A stretch of DNA of 64,000 nt from Rhizorhabdus dicambivorans (GTDB lineage: Bacteria; Pseudomonadota; Alphaproteobacteria; Sphingomonadales; Sphingomonadaceae): NCBI RefSeq assembly GCF_002355275.1, contig NZ_CP023449.1:434001-498000 (forward strand). The letters are read 5' to 3'. Positions within the stretch are counted from its first letter, which is position 1, and the number at the start of each line of letters is the position of its first letter. The position numbers and the translations under genes are program-made. A model generated the notes under the pieces. The model worked only from the letters and a program-made list of their open reading frames with translations. It did no database searches and was not told the DNA's origin. Positions 1 to 8,972 of this stretch are shown in pieces.

Positions 1-8
1 GCTTTCCC

Positions 9-722
9 ATGGCACAGATATCGAACCGCAAGACGGTCATCCTCGGCGGCAGCCGGGGTATCGGCGCGGCGCTGGTCCGCAAGTTCGCGGGCGCGGGCGA
101 CCGGGTCGTCTTCACCTTCGCCGGATCGGCGGACGCCGCCGCCGCGCTGTCGGCCGAGACCGGCGCCGAGGCGATCCGCGTCGACAGCGCCGACCGCAGG
201 GCGCTGACCGCCGCGATCGCCGCGCAGGGGCCGATCGACCTGCTGCTGGTCAACGCCGGCACGCTGGTGATGGGCGATCCGCTGGAAAGCGACGCCGACG
301 CGATCGACCATATGATCGACGTCAATGTCCGCGCGCCCTATCACGCCTCGGTCGAGGCGGCGCGGACGATGCCCGACAATGGCCGCATCCTGATCATCGG
401 ATCGACCAATGGCGATCGCATGCCCTTCGCCGGCGGCGGCGCCTATGCGATGACCAAGTCGGCGATCCAGGGCATGGTGCGCGGACTGGCGCGGGACTTC
501 GGGCCGCGCGGCATCACCATCAATGCGATCCAGCCGGGGCCGGTCGACACCGACATGAACCCCGCCGCGGGCCCGATGGCGGAGACGATGCACGGTTTCA
601 TGGCGATAGGCCGCCATATCCATGCCAGCGAAATCGCCGATTATGCCGCCTTCCTGGCCAGCCCCTCGGCGGCGATGATCACCGGATCGATGCAGACGAT
701 CGACGGCGGCTTCGGAGCTTGA
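9..722 (+). CDS. SDR-family oxidoreductase, BdcA-like
   Basis: Short-chain dehydrogenase/reductase of 237 residues with one Rossmann domain, probably NAD(P)H-dependent and cytosolic. The cofactor loop GGSRGIG is at residues 13-19, NAG at 82-84, the catalytic Ser at 132 and the YxxxK pair at Tyr146/Lys150, so the catalytic set is complete. The C-terminal pattern QPGPVDTDMNP resembles the BdcA subgroup, described in E. coli as a cyclic-di-GMP-binding biofilm dispersal factor; that role is only inferred here. The start lies 8 bases from the window edge, so its ribosome binding site and upstream partner are mostly out of view. Confidence 0.85.
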   Translation: MAQISNRKTVILGGSRGIGAALVRKFAGAGDRVVFTFAGSADAAAALSAETGAEAIRVDSADRRALTAAIAAQGPIDLLLVNAGTLVMGDPLESDADAIDHMIDVNVRAPYHASVEAARTMPDNGRILIIGSTNGDRMPFAGGGAYAMTKSAIQGMVRGLARDFGPRGITINAIQPGPVDTDMNPAAGPMAETMHGFMAIGRHIHASEIADYAAFLASPSAAMITGSMQTIDGGFGA

Positions 723-806
723 TTTGCTGGGCCCTCAGGCGCCGGGCGCCGAGCGTCCGCTCGGCTTGGCTTTCCTCGCATAAGCTCGGGCGCGCATTCG
801 CGCTTG

Positions 807-825
807 CGGAACATGCTATGTTCCG
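807..825. terminator. Hairpin between convergent SDR and glsA genes
   Basis: Perfect 8-bp inverted repeat CGGAACAT/ATGTTCCG with a 3-base loop, followed by TTTGCC on the plus strand. It lies between two convergent genes and could end both transcripts, but the T run is weak, so terminator function is inferred from position only. Confidence 0.4.
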
Positions 826-845
826 TTTGCCTTATGACGATGCTG

Positions 846-1802
846 TCACCCCGGCTCGCGCTGGTTGAACACCGACCAGCCGGTGGCCACCGCCAGCCGC
901 TCGAGCGCGAGCGAGCCCAGGGTCGAATTGCCGCGATCGTTGAGTCCGGGCGACCAGACCGCGATCGAGGCGATGCCGGGGACGATCAGCATGATGCCGC
1001 CGCCCACCCCCGACTTGCCGGGGATGCCGACCCGGAAGGCGAACTCGCCCGATCCGTCATAATGGCCGCACAGCATCATCAGCGCGTTGATACGGCGCGC
1101 GCGCATCGGCGAGATGACGTTGAAGCCGGTATCGGGGTGCTGGCCCTCCAGCATCAGGTAGCGGCCGGCGCGGGCGAGCTGCTCGCAGGTCATCGTCAGC
1201 GCGCACTGGTGGAAATAGACGCCCAGCACCTGCTCCACCGGATGGTGGATATTGCCGAAGCTGCGCATGTAATTGGCCAGCGCGGCGTTGCGGAAGCCGG
1301 TCTCGGCCTCGCCCTTCGCCACCTCGTCGTCGATCATGATGCCGTCGTCGCCGGCGATCTGGCGGACGAAGCGCAATATCTCGCCGATCGCCTCCTTCGG
1401 CTGGTGGCCGGCGAGGATGACGTCGGCGACGACGATCGCGCCGGCGTTGATGAACGGGTTGCGCGGGATGCCGTGCTCGGCCTCGAGCTGGACGATCGAG
1501 TTGAAGGCATTGCCCGAAGGCTCGCGCCCGACCCGCTGCCACAGCGAATCGCCGACCTTGCCGAGCGCGATGGTGAGCGCGAACACCTTCGACACCGACT
1601 GGATCGAAAAGGGCATAGCGGCGTCGCCGGCCGAATACATCTTCCCGTCATGGGTGGCGATGGAGATGCCGAAATGCTTCGGATCGACCCGGGCGAGGCC
1701 GGGGATATAGTCGGCCACCTTGCCGCGATCAGCTTGGCCCGCCATCTCCTCGGCGATGCGGTCGATGATGGCCTGGAGGTCCGGAGCGGCAGTCACCGGC
1801 AT
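846..1802 (-). CDS. glsA: Glutaminase A
   Basis: Hydrolyses L-glutamine to glutamate and ammonia in the cytosol. The protein has 318 residues, near the usual 300-310, and belongs to the beta-lactamase-fold glutaminase family. The catalytic SxxK motif is Ser69/Lys72 within the pattern FSIQSVSK. Also present are the substrate-pocket block NPFINAGAI near residue 116 and GKSGVGGGI near the C-terminus, where family members keep Gly-rich binding residues. The ATG follows a run of six G on the coding strand about 6 bases upstream. It lies head-to-tail 36 bases after dnaN on the minus strand and could be co-transcribed with it. Confidence 0.93.
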   Translation of the reverse strand: MPVTAAPDLQAIIDRIAEEMAGQADRGKVADYIPGLARVDPKHFGISIATHDGKMYSAGDAAMPFSIQSVSKVFALTIALGKVGDSLWQRVGREPSGNAFNSIVQLEAEHGIPRNPFINAGAIVVADVILAGHQPKEAIGEILRFVRQIAGDDGIMIDDEVAKGEAETGFRNAALANYMRSFGNIHHPVEQVLGVYFHQCALTMTCEQLARAGRYLMLEGQHPDTGFNVISPMRARRINALMMLCGHYDGSGEFAFRVGIPGKSGVGGGIMLIVPGIASIAVWSPGLNDRGNSTLGSLALERLAVATGWSVFNQREPG

Positions 1803-1838
1803 ATCGAACCCCCCGATCTCAAATCCCCGTATGCGCGA

Positions 1839-2942
1839 TCACACCCGCATCGGCATCAGGACATACAAGGCGGGCGCCTTGTCATTTTCCCGGATCAGCG
1901 TCGGCGCGGCGGCGTCGGCGAGGTGGACCTCGACCATGTCGCCGTCGATCTGGCCGAGGATGTCGAGCAGATAGCGCGCGTTGAAGCCGATTTCGAACCC
2001 GCTGGAGGCATAGTCGCCGGGAACCTCCTCGGCGGCGGTGCCGTTCTCGGGGCTCGTAACCGACAGGGTGATCTTGTCGCGATCGAGCGCCATCTTCACC
2101 GCGCGGGTCTTTTCCGAAGCGATGGTGGCGACGCGGTCGACGCCCTCCATGAAGCTCTTCGGATCGATCCTGAGCAGCTTGTCGTTGGCGGTCGGGATCA
2201 CCCGGTTATAGTCGGGGAAGGTGCCGTCGATCAGCTTGGAGGTGAGGATCGCGGTGCCCAGGCCGAAGCGGATCTTGGTCGACGACAGCGAGATGTCGAC
2301 CGAGCCGTCGACCTCGTCGAGCAGCTTCCTCAGCTCGCCCACGCATTTGCGCGGCACGATGATGTCGGGCATCCCCTCGGCGCCGTCGGGGCGCGGGATG
2401 GTGACACGGGCGAGGCGGTGGCCGTCGGTGGCGGCGGCCTTCAGCACGTCGTCCTGCACATGGAAGAAGATGCCGTTGAGATAGTAGCGGGTCTCTTCGG
2501 TCGAGATGGCGAAGCGGGTCTTGTCGATCAGCTGCTTCAATATCTCGGCGGCGAGCTCGAACTTGGTCGGCAGCTCGCCCTCGGCGATCATCGGAAAATC
2601 GTCCTTGGGCAGGGTCTGCAGGTTGAAGCGGGCGCGGCCCGCCACGACCTGCATCTTGCCGTCGGCGGCCGCCAGCTGGACCTGGCTGCCCTCGGGCAGC
2701 TTGCGGGCGATATCGAACAGGGTGTGGGCGGAGACGGTGATCGCGCCCGGCTGGTCGACAGCGGCGGCGACCTGCTCGACGATCTGCAGGTCGAGGTCGG
2801 TCGCCATCAGGCGGAGCGTGCCCTCCGATGTCGCCTCGATCAGTACGTTGGACAGGATCGGGATCGTATTGCGCCGCTCCACCACCGACTGGACGTGGCC
2901 CAGGCTCTTCAGAAGCGTCGCGCGTTCGATCGTTGCCTTCAT
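1839..2942 (-). CDS. dnaN: DNA polymerase III beta subunit (sliding clamp)
   Basis: Ring-shaped processivity clamp of the replicase. The 367 residues match the family size and show three successive clamp folds. The start was set at the ATG giving MKATIERATLLKSL, the normal beginning in this family, with a GGGG purine block about 9 bases upstream. An ATG five codons earlier has no such site. The C-terminus ends ALYVLMPMRV, the conserved clamp tail that forms part of the partner-binding pocket. dnaA and recF are not adjacent, which fits the scattered replication genes of Alphaproteobacteria. Confidence 0.96.
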   Translation of the reverse strand: MKATIERATLLKSLGHVQSVVERRNTIPILSNVLIEATSEGTLRLMATDLDLQIVEQVAAAVDQPGAITVSAHTLFDIARKLPEGSQVQLAAADGKMQVVAGRARFNLQTLPKDDFPMIAEGELPTKFELAAEILKQLIDKTRFAISTEETRYYLNGIFFHVQDDVLKAAATDGHRLARVTIPRPDGAEGMPDIIVPRKCVGELRKLLDEVDGSVDISLSSTKIRFGLGTAILTSKLIDGTFPDYNRVIPTANDKLLRIDPKSFMEGVDRVATIASEKTRAVKMALDRDKITLSVTSPENGTAAEEVPGDYASSGFEIGFNARYLLDILGQIDGDMVEVHLADAAAPTLIRENDKAPALYVLMPMRV

Positions 2943-3064
2943 GGACTGCCCCGGCATCCCCGATGTTCAAAGGAAGGCGACTATAGCGCGGCTTCGCAGC
3001 CCCGCTAGTCCCCAGCTGCAACTAAGCGGGGATAATTCGGTGAAGGTCCGCCGGCCTGCCATGG

Positions 3065-3093
3065 AAAAAGGGCCCGGCGTTTCCGCCGAGCCC
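3065..3093 (-). terminator. Rho-independent terminator after the outer-membrane protein gene
   Basis: On the minus strand a 10-bp stem (GGGCTCGGCG with CGCCGGGCCC, one G-T pair) closes a GAAA tetraloop and is followed at once by TTTTT. It starts about 27 bases after the stop of the gene at 3120-3689 and separates it from dnaN. Confidence 0.9.
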
Positions 3094-3119
3094 TCTCTGC
3101 CTGGAACGGGTGCAACCGA

Positions 3120-3689
3120 TCAGAAGCGGAAGCCGAAGCCCGCGACGACCTGATGGCGCGAAAAGCCGTTCTCATAGTTGGAATAGCGATATTCGGTCTT
3201 CACATAGCTGTTCTGGCCGATCGCATATTCCGCACCCGCACCGACCCGGTAGCCGTCGAGATTGGTCTTGCCGAGCGTGGTCTGGGTGGTGCCGTCATTG
3301 CTCGTCAGCTTCGCCTGGGCGTTGGTGTAGCCGCCCTTGGCGTAGAGCAGGGTGCGGCCGCCGACCACGGTGCCGAGCCGGCCGCCGACATAGAGATCGC
3401 GGCCCGTCTTGGCGCAGACGCGCGGATCGGCGACGGTGCGCGAACCCGCGCATTGCTTGACGCTCGAATCGGCGGCCTCGGCCTCGATACCGACCAGCGC
3501 GCCGCCGGCCTGGAAATCATAGCCGGCGCCCAGACCATAGTGGACGCCGTCGTCATGACCGTTGTTCTGGACGCGATCCCAGCCGGCGAGACCTTCGACG
3601 CGGGGGCCAGTGAAGGGCGCGCGATCCTGGGCAAGGGCGGGGGTGGCTGCGCTGGCCGCAAACAGGGCGGCGACAACGATGCTGCGCAT
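3120..3689 (-). CDS. Outer-membrane beta-barrel protein
   Basis: Small porin-like outer-membrane protein of 189 residues. A clear Sec signal peptide (MRS then a hydrophobic stretch to PALAQ, cleavage near residue 21) precedes alternating polar/aromatic strands rich in Gly and Tyr. The chain ends with phenylalanine (GFGFRF), the usual C-terminal outer-membrane sorting signal. It resembles the eight-stranded opacity/OmpA-like barrels of Alphaproteobacteria. Two cysteines near residues 80-92 (CAGS, VCAK) could form a loop disulfide. It is a single-gene unit with its own terminator downstream. Substrate or role is unknown. Confidence 0.85.
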   Translation of the reverse strand: MRSIVVAALFAASAATPALAQDRAPFTGPRVEGLAGWDRVQNNGHDDGVHYGLGAGYDFQAGGALVGIEAEAADSSVKQCAGSRTVADPRVCAKTGRDLYVGGRLGTVVGGRTLLYAKGGYTNAQAKLTSNDGTTQTTLGKTNLDGYRVGAGAEYAIGQNSYVKTEYRYSNYENGFSRHQVVAGFGFRF

Positions 3690-3838
3690 AGTATAACTCC
3701 ATTTCTACCTCGTCTCCGGGCCTTGTTGGAGACGTGGGTGGCCTAGTGCACCAACCCGCCGGAGGTTGCATGAACGCCAGATAAACAACGGAAAATGTGG
3801 CATTTTTGCCACGAACCGAAGGTCGGGGGGTTGACGGA

Positions 3839-4327
3839 TTGAAGGCCCGGATTTGCTGGCTGATCGCGGTGCCGATGCTGATTTCGGCGGCCCCGCCTGG
3901 GCGGACGCCGCTCGGAATTTTTTCGGACTGGGGTGCCTTTCGCGATGCAAATCCGCCGCGCTGCTATGCGATCGCGACCCCCAAAAGGCGTGGCGACGGG
4001 GCATGGCGCAGCTTCGCCGCGGTCGGCATCTGGCCGCGCCAGCGCATCTCCGGCCAGGTCCATTTCCGCCTGCGCCTGGCGCGCGCGCCGAACAGCCCGG
4101 TGCGCTTGATCTTCGCCGACCGCGATTTCGCGCTGACCGCCGCTGCGGCCGACGCCTGGGCATTTGATGCGCGCCAGGACGCGGCGATCGTCGCCGCGAT
4201 GCGTTCCAGCACCTCGATGCGGATCGCCTGGGTATCGAAGGACGGCCGCGACCGCTCCGACGGCTATCTGCTCAAGGGCGTGGCGACGGCGATCGACGCG
4301 GCGGCGCTGGGCTGCGCGCGGCGATAG
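3839..4327 (+). CDS. Invasion-associated locus B (IalB)-like secreted protein
   Basis: Exported protein of about 162 residues. An N-terminal signal peptide (LKARICWLIAVPML to about AAPPG) leads into GIFSDWGAFRD and a RCYAIATP segment typical of the IalB-like family of sphingomonads, ending TAIDAAALGCAR. The family occurs in envelopes of Alphaproteobacteria; its biochemical role is not established. A TTG start at 3839 was chosen because six G sit about 9 bases upstream and it puts the signal peptide at the N-terminus. A GTG at 3797 would add 14 polar residues and is the alternative. It is divergent from the outer-membrane protein gene across a 149-base gap. Confidence 0.6.
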   Translation: MKARICWLIAVPMLISAAPPGRTPLGIFSDWGAFRDANPPRCYAIATPKRRGDGAWRSFAAVGIWPRQRISGQVHFRLRLARAPNSPVRLIFADRDFALTAAAADAWAFDARQDAAIVAAMRSSTSMRIAWVSKDGRDRSDGYLLKGVATAIDAAALGCARR

Positions 4328-4335
4328 CCTTTCGT

Positions 4336-4464
4336 CCCTCACCTAACCTCTCCCGCCTTCGCGGGAGAGGTTAGGTGAGGGTCTTCTTTCTTCTTCTGTC
4401 TGTTTGCTGGTTGGAAAAAGAAGAAGACCCTCACCCCGACCCTCTCCCGCGAAGGCGGGAGAGG
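4336..4464. repeat. Compound palindromic repeat element
   Basis: A perfect 21-bp inverted repeat at 4336-4356/4361-4381 with a CTTC loop is followed by a second hairpin, CCTCTCCCGC/GCGGGAGAGG, at 4441-4464. A 15-bp segment, GGTGAGGGTCTTCTT at 4374-4388, recurs inverted at 4420-4434, so the two hairpins are themselves arms of a larger palindrome. It fills the gap between two convergent genes and may also terminate them. Confidence 0.85.
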
Positions 4465-4483
4465 GAGGAAGGAAGCGATCTCC

Positions 4484-6892
4484 TCACTCCTCCATCGCCA
4501 CCTTCGCCAGTTCGTCGGCCTCGATCAGCAGCGCGTCGTCGGCCAGCCCCTGCGCCACCGTCTCGCGGCCGATCAGCACCAGCACGGGCACCGCCAGCGG
4601 GGAGACGCGGTCGAGCTTCACGTGGACGATGCGCTCCGCCGCGCGCTCGATCAGAGCGCCCAATCGCCCGACGTCGGTCATCTTCGCCCGCGCATCGGCC
4701 CAGGCGGCGTCGAGCAGCAGATGATCGGGCTCGTAGCGGCGCAGCACGTCATAGATCAGGTCGGTCGAGAAGGTGACCTGGCGGCCCGACTTCTTCTTGC
4801 CGGGGTGCTGGCGCTCGACGAGCCCGCCGATCACCGCCACCTCGCGGAAGGCGCGCTTGAGCAGCGCCGACCGCTCGACCCAGTCGACGAACTCGTCTTC
4901 CAATATCGTCGCGGAGAACAGGCTGGCGGGATCGGTGACGGGGTGGATCGAATAGCAGGCGATCGCATAGTCGCTCGCCACGAAGCCCAGCGGCGACAGC
5001 CCCATGCTCTCCATCCGCCGGGTCAGCAGCATGCCGAGCGACTGGTGCGCGTTCCAGCCTTCGAAGCTGTATATCACCATATAATGGCGCTTCTCGTGCT
5101 GGAAGGTCTCGACCAGCAACTCGTCGGGGGCAGGCAGGCGCGATCGGCGGGCCTGCATCTCCAGCCAGTCGCGGACATCGTCGGGGAAGCGCGGCCATTC
5201 GGACGGGTCGTGGAGATAGCGGCGCACCCGCTCGGCCAGATGGGTCGAGATCGGCATGCGCGCGCCGCCATAGGTGGGGATGCGCGCGGGCTTGGTGGTG
5301 GCGCGGACGATCAGGTCGGTCAGGTCGATCTTCTGGACCTCCAGCGCCATCCCCATGAAGAAGAAGCAGTCGCCGGGTGCCAGGGTGACGCCGAACCCCT
5401 CCTCGACCTTGCCGAGGCTGCGGCCGTTCCTGAAGCGCACGTCGAGCATCGGCGCCTCGACGATGATGCCGGCGTTCAGGCGATGCTGGGCGGCGAACTG
5501 GGGATGGCTGATCCGCCAGCGGCCGTCCGGATCGCGGGTCAGCCGGCGATATTTCTCGTAGGCCTTCAGCGCATAGCCGCCATTGGCGATATAGTTCAGC
5601 ACCCGGTCGAACTGCTCGGGCGTAAGCGTCGCATAGGGCGCCGCGCGCCGGACCTCGGCAAGCATGTCCCCGGCTTCGAACGGGCCGGCGCAGGCGATCG
5701 CCATCACATGCTGGGCGAGCACGTCGATGCTGCCCGGCCGGAACGGCTCATTGTCGAGCTCGTCCGCCTCGATCGCGTCGATCGCGGCGCGCCCTTCGAG
5801 ATATTCGAAGCGGTTGCCGGGAACGATCACCGCCTCGCTCACCTCGTCGAGCCGGTGATTGGCGCGGCCGAGACGCTGGAGCAGGCGCGACGCCCCCTTG
5901 GGCGCGCCCATCTGGATGACGAGATCGACATCGCCCCAATCGACGCCGAGATCGAGGCTGGCGGTGGCGACCAGTGCGCGCAGCCGCCCCTCGGCCATCG
6001 CCGCCTCGACCTTGCGGCGCGCCTCCTTGCTCAGTGAGCCATGGTGGATGCCGATCGGCAGGCCCATCGCGTTGACCTTCCACAGGTCCTGGAAGATCAG
6101 TTCGGCGAGGCTGCGGGTGTTGCAGAAGATGATCGTGGTCTTGTGGGTCTCGATCTCGGCCATCACCTGCTCGGCGGCATAGCGCCCCGAATGGCCGGCC
6201 CAGGGGATGCGCCCTTCCGGGATCAGGATATCGACCCGGGGCTCGGCGCCGCGTTCGCCCTGCACCAACGCCACCGATTCATAGTCGCCATCGCCCGACA
6301 GCCAGCCGCGATAGGCATCGACATCGGCGACCGTCGCCGACAGCGCCACCCGGCGCATCTCCGGGGCCAGACTTTCCAGCCGGGCGAGCGAAAGGGCGAG
6401 CAGGTCGCCGCGCTTGGTGGTGGCGAAGGCATGGACCTCGTCGATCACCACCGTCCTAAGGCCGGCGAACAGCGCCGCGCTGTCGGGATAGGACAGCAGC
6501 AGGCTCAGCGATTCGGGAGTGGTGAGAAGGATCTGCGGCGGCTTGACCCGCTGCCGCGCCTTGCGATCGGAGGGCGTGTCGCCGGTGCGGGTCTCGACCC
6601 TTATGTCGAGGCCCATCTCCGCGATCGGGGTCAGCAGGTTGCGCTGCACGTCGACCGCGAGCGCCTTAAGCGGCGATACATAGAGGGTGTGGAGGCCTTT
6701 CCCGCCGCCCGCCTCGATCAGCTCGACGAGCGTGGGGAGGAAACCGGCCAGCGTCTTGCCGGAGCCGGTCGGCGCGACGAGCAACGCATCGCGCCCCGCC
6801 CGCGCGGCGGCAAGCATCTCCAGCTGATGCCGGCGCGGCGCCCAGCCCCGGGCGGCGAACCAGTCGGTGAGGGGGGTGGGGAGGTTGGCCAC
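4484..6892 (-). CDS. Ligase-associated DEXH-box helicase (Lhr-like)
   Basis: Superfamily 2 helicase of 802 residues, acting on DNA in the cytosol. Walker A PTGSGKT is at residues 41-47, the DEVH box at 151-154, SAT at 185-187 and motif VI QRLGRANHR in the second RecA domain. A winged-helix/Lhr core follows, giving the length of the bacterial family called ligase-associated DEXH helicase. In many Proteobacteria this gene stands with an ATP-dependent DNA ligase, an exonuclease and a phosphoesterase; none is adjacent here, so the repair link is inferred from the family. The start is GTG at 6892 with AAGGG about 8 bases upstream. Confidence 0.9.
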   Translation of the reverse strand: MANLPTPLTDWFAARGWAPRRHQLEMLAAARAGRDALLVAPTGSGKTLAGFLPTLVELIEAGGGKGLHTLYVSPLKALAVDVQRNLLTPIAEMGLDIRVETRTGDTPSDRKARQRVKPPQILLTTPESLSLLLSYPDSAALFAGLRTVVIDEVHAFATTKRGDLLALSLARLESLAPEMRRVALSATVADVDAYRGWLSGDGDYESVALVQGERGAEPRVDILIPEGRIPWAGHSGRYAAEQVMAEIETHKTTIIFCNTRSLAELIFQDLWKVNAMGLPIGIHHGSLSKEARRKVEAAMAEGRLRALVATASLDLGVDWGDVDLVIQMGAPKGASRLLQRLGRANHRLDEVSEAVIVPGNRFEYLEGRAAIDAIEADELDNEPFRPGSIDVLAQHVMAIACAGPFEAGDMLAEVRRAAPYATLTPEQFDRVLNYIANGGYALKAYEKYRRLTRDPDGRWRISHPQFAAQHRLNAGIIVEAPMLDVRFRNGRSLGKVEEGFGVTLAPGDCFFFMGMALEVQKIDLTDLIVRATTKPARIPTYGGARMPISTHLAERVRRYLHDPSEWPRFPDDVRDWLEMQARRSRLPAPDELLVETFQHEKRHYMVIYSFEGWNAHQSLGMLLTRRMESMGLSPLGFVASDYAIACYSIHPVTDPASLFSATILEDEFVDWVERSALLKRAFREVAVIGGLVERQHPGKKKSGRQVTFSTDLIYDVLRRYEPDHLLLDAAWADARAKMTDVGRLGALIERAAERIVHVKLDRVSPLAVPVLVLIGRETVAQGLADDALLIEADELAKVAMEE

Positions 6893-6905
6893 ACCAACCC
6901 TTTTA

Positions 6906-7002
6906 CGTCATCCCAGCGAAGGCTGGGATCCATGTCTCTCTCGACGGGAGATGCCATCGCCTGATGCGACAGACATGGACCCCAGCCTTCGCTGGGGTGA
7001 CG
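6906..7002. repeat. Inverted repeat, GTCATCCCAGCG family
   Basis: Two arms of about 31-35 bases (6906-6937 and 6968-7002) face each other around a 30-base core. Each arm itself contains a CCCAGC/GCTGGG mini-palindrome. The right half closely matches the element at 27332-27366 when inverted, about 42 of 47 bases by eye. It lies between the helicase and phosphomutase genes. Confidence 0.88.
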
Positions 7003-7014
7003 GGTTGGATTGGA

Positions 7015-8397
7015 TCAATGCGCGACCTGTTCGCCGCGCTCCAGCCCGGAAGCCGCCAGCTGCTCGTCGATCTGGGCGAGCAGGCGGTCGAGCCCGGCCT
7101 GGTCCTTCGCCTCGGCGCGGGCGACCAGCACGTCCTGGGTGTTCGACGCGCGCAGCAGCCACCAGCCATCCGGGGTGTTGACCCGCGCGCCATCGGTGCG
7201 GTTGACCTCGGCGCCCGAGGCTTCGAGCCGGTCGAGCACTTCCTCGACCACCTTGAACTTGCGGCTCTCGTCAACCTGGAAGCGCAGCTCGGGGGTGTTC
7301 ATCAGCACCGGCATCCGGTCCTTGAGCGCGGTCAGCGACCCGCCCAGCTGGCTGATCGCCTCGATCAGGCGCACCGCCGAATAGAGCGCGTCGTCAAAGC
7401 CATACCAGCGATGCTTGAAGAAGATATGGCCCGACATCTCGCCCGCCAGCGGGCTGTGGGTCTCGGCCATCTTGACCTTGATCAGGCTGTGGCCGGTCTT
7501 CCACATGCAGGGCTCGCCACCCAGTTCCTTCACCCGGTCGAACAGGGCCTGGCTGGCCTTGACGTCGGCGATGATGGTGCCGCCGGGCACCTCCTTCAGC
7601 ACCGGCTCGGCGAGGATCGACAGGATCTGGTCGCCCCAGACGACCCGGCCCCGGCCGTCGATCGCGCCGATCCGGTCGGCGTCGCCGTCGAAGGCGATGC
7701 CGAAGTCCAGGCCCTTCTCCGCGACCAGCGCCTTCAGGTCGGCGAGGTTCTTCTCCTCGGTCGGGTCGGGGTGGTGGTTGGGGAAGCGACCGTCGATATC
7801 GGCGTAAAGCACATGGTGCTCGCCGGGCAGGCGCGCGACCAGTTTCTCCAGGATGCGGCCGCCCGCGCCATTGCCATTGTCCCAGCCGATGCGGAACGCC
7901 CGGCCGGAAAAGTCCTCCAGCAGCCGATCGACATAGAGGTCTTCGATGTCGGCGTCGCTGACGGTGCCGGCGCCTTCCTCCCAGTCGCCGGTCGCCGCCA
8001 TCTCGCCGATCGACTGGATCTGGCCGGCGAAGAAGGGCTTGTGGCCCAGCACCATCTTGAAGCCGTTATAGTCGGCGGGGTTGTGGCTGCCGGTGATCTG
8101 GATGCCGCCGTCCACCTCCAGCGTCGCCTCGGCGAAATAGAGCATCGGCGTGGGGCCGAGGCCGGTGCGGACGACATCGACGCCGCTTTCGGTCAGGCCG
8201 CGCACCAGTTCGTCGCGCAGGCTTTCGGACGAGACCCGCCCGTCCCAGCCGACCGCCACCCGCGTGCCGCCGGCGCGGCGCACATGGGTCGCGAAGCCCC
8301 GCCCGATCGCATAGGCATCGGCGGTCCCCAATGTCTTCCCGACGATCCCGCGTATGTCATATTCGCGCAAGCTGGTCGGGTCGAAACGATGGGTCAA
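7015..8397 (-). CDS. pgmG: Phosphomannomutase/phosphoglucomutase
   Basis: Interconverts hexose 1- and 6-phosphates (mannose or glucose), feeding GDP-mannose, UDP-glucose, LPS and exopolysaccharide synthesis. The 460 residues carry the phosphoserine loop TGSHNP (Ser104), the metal loop DGDADR (237-242) and the sugar-binding GEMSGH (319-324), as in AlgC/PgmG enzymes. The start is a TTG at 8397 preceded by GGAGG with 5-6 bases spacing; it gives the family N-terminus [16 protein letters not shown], and no in-frame ATG fits. Repeats flank the gene on both sides, so it may be its own unit. The symbol follows the Sphingomonas exopolysaccharide literature and is moderately sure. Confidence 0.9.
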   Translation of the reverse strand: MTHRFDPTSLREYDIRGIVGKTLGTADAYAIGRGFATHVRRAGGTRVAVGWDGRVSSESLRDELVRGLTESGVDVVRTGLGPTPMLYFAEATLEVDGGIQITGSHNPADYNGFKMVLGHKPFFAGQIQSIGEMAATGDWEEGAGTVSDADIEDLYVDRLLEDFSGRAFRIGWDNGNGAGGRILEKLVARLPGEHHVLYADIDGRFPNHHPDPTEEKNLADLKALVAEKGLDFGIAFDGDADRIGAIDGRGRVVWGDQILSILAEPVLKEVPGGTIIADVKASQALFDRVKELGGEPCMWKTGHSLIKVKMAETHSPLAGEMSGHIFFKHRWYGFDDALYSAVRLIEAISQLGGSLTALKDRMPVLMNTPELRFQVDESRKFKVVEEVLDRLEASGAEVNRTDGARVNTPDGWWLLRASNTQDVLVARAEAKDQAGLDRLLAQIDEQLAASGLERGEQVAH

Positions 8398-8428
8398 AGG
8401 GGCCTCCGTGGTCGATATATCGAAAAAA

Positions 8429-8562
8429 GATCCTCCCTGCCGCGAAGCGGTGGGGAGGGGGACCGCTTGAAGAGCGGTGGAGGGGTGTCCGACCTCGATC
8501 GCTGGAAAACCCCTCCACCATGCTGCGCATGGTCCCCCTCCCCATCTGCGATGGGGAGGATC
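8429..8562. repeat. CCTCCCC/GGGGAGG palindromic repeat, copy A
   Basis: About 134 bases with mirrored ends (GATCCTCCC and GGGGAGGATC) and inner arms GGGGAGGGGGACC and GGTCCCCCTCCCC. The same layout is seen at 17958-18086 and 50673-50810. Here it sits between the J-domain and phosphomutase genes, just upstream of the TTG start of the latter. Confidence 0.9.
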
Positions 8563-8579
8563 TTGCTGTCCGAACTTCT

Positions 8580-8972
8580 CTAGCGCTTCTGTAGTTCCGC
8601 CAGCAATATATCCCGCGCGGCATTCACCCTGCTGGCCAGTTCGGCCGATCCACCCTGGTCGGGATGGACCTTCGCCACCAGCCGGCGATGCGCGTTGCGG
8701 ATCGCATCGGGATCGGCCCCCGGCTCGACGCCGAGCACGCGGCGGGCCTCCTCGACGTCCATGCGGGGCGGGGTGCCGGCGCCGGCCAGGCCGGGCTGGA
8801 CGAGCAGCCAGACGCCGGGCAGGAACATCGGCAGCGCGACCGCCCAGGCGCCTTTCGTCAGCAGGAACAGGCCGCCGATCGCCGACGCCGCGGCGATCAG
8901 CTGCTGGCGCGAGAGATTGCGCCCCCAATACCACCAGGCGACCCCGGCGGCCGCCAGCAGCAGCAATATCAC
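8580..8972 (-). CDS. Membrane-anchored J-domain protein
   Basis: Protein of 130 residues: an N-terminal hydrophobic region with probably two membrane segments (about residues 1-16 and 29-58), then a compact C-terminal J domain with HPD at 103-105 (KVHPDQGG). It would recruit and stimulate a DnaK-type chaperone at the inner membrane, a role inferred from the domain. The chosen GTG start overlaps the stop of mipZ by four bases (GTGA), so translation is probably coupled. An upstream ATG at 9005 inside mipZ would add 11 residues. Similar small membrane J proteins occur across Alphaproteobacteria; their clients are generally unknown. Confidence 0.8.
   Translation of the reverse strand: MILLLLAAAGVAWWYWGRNLSRQQLIAAASAIGGLFLLTKGAWAVALPMFLPGVWLLVQPGLAGAGTPPRMDVEEARRVLGVEPGADPDAIRNAHRRLVAKVHPDQGGSAELASRVNAARDILLAELQKR

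Noticed and set aside
804-3008. Very long plus-strand open frame of 734 codons opposite glsA and dnaN
   Set aside because: It is the antisense frame of two clearly recognised genes, has Arg/His/Asp-rich antisense composition and no family resemblance; GC-rich DNA keeps such frames open.
4336-4464. CRISPR-like array from the clustered palindromes
   Set aside because: Only two related hairpins, no regular spacers and no cas genes anywhere in the window.
4622-6037. Plus-strand 471-codon frame opposite the DEXH helicase
   Set aside because: Shadow of the helicase codons; no start signal, no domain.
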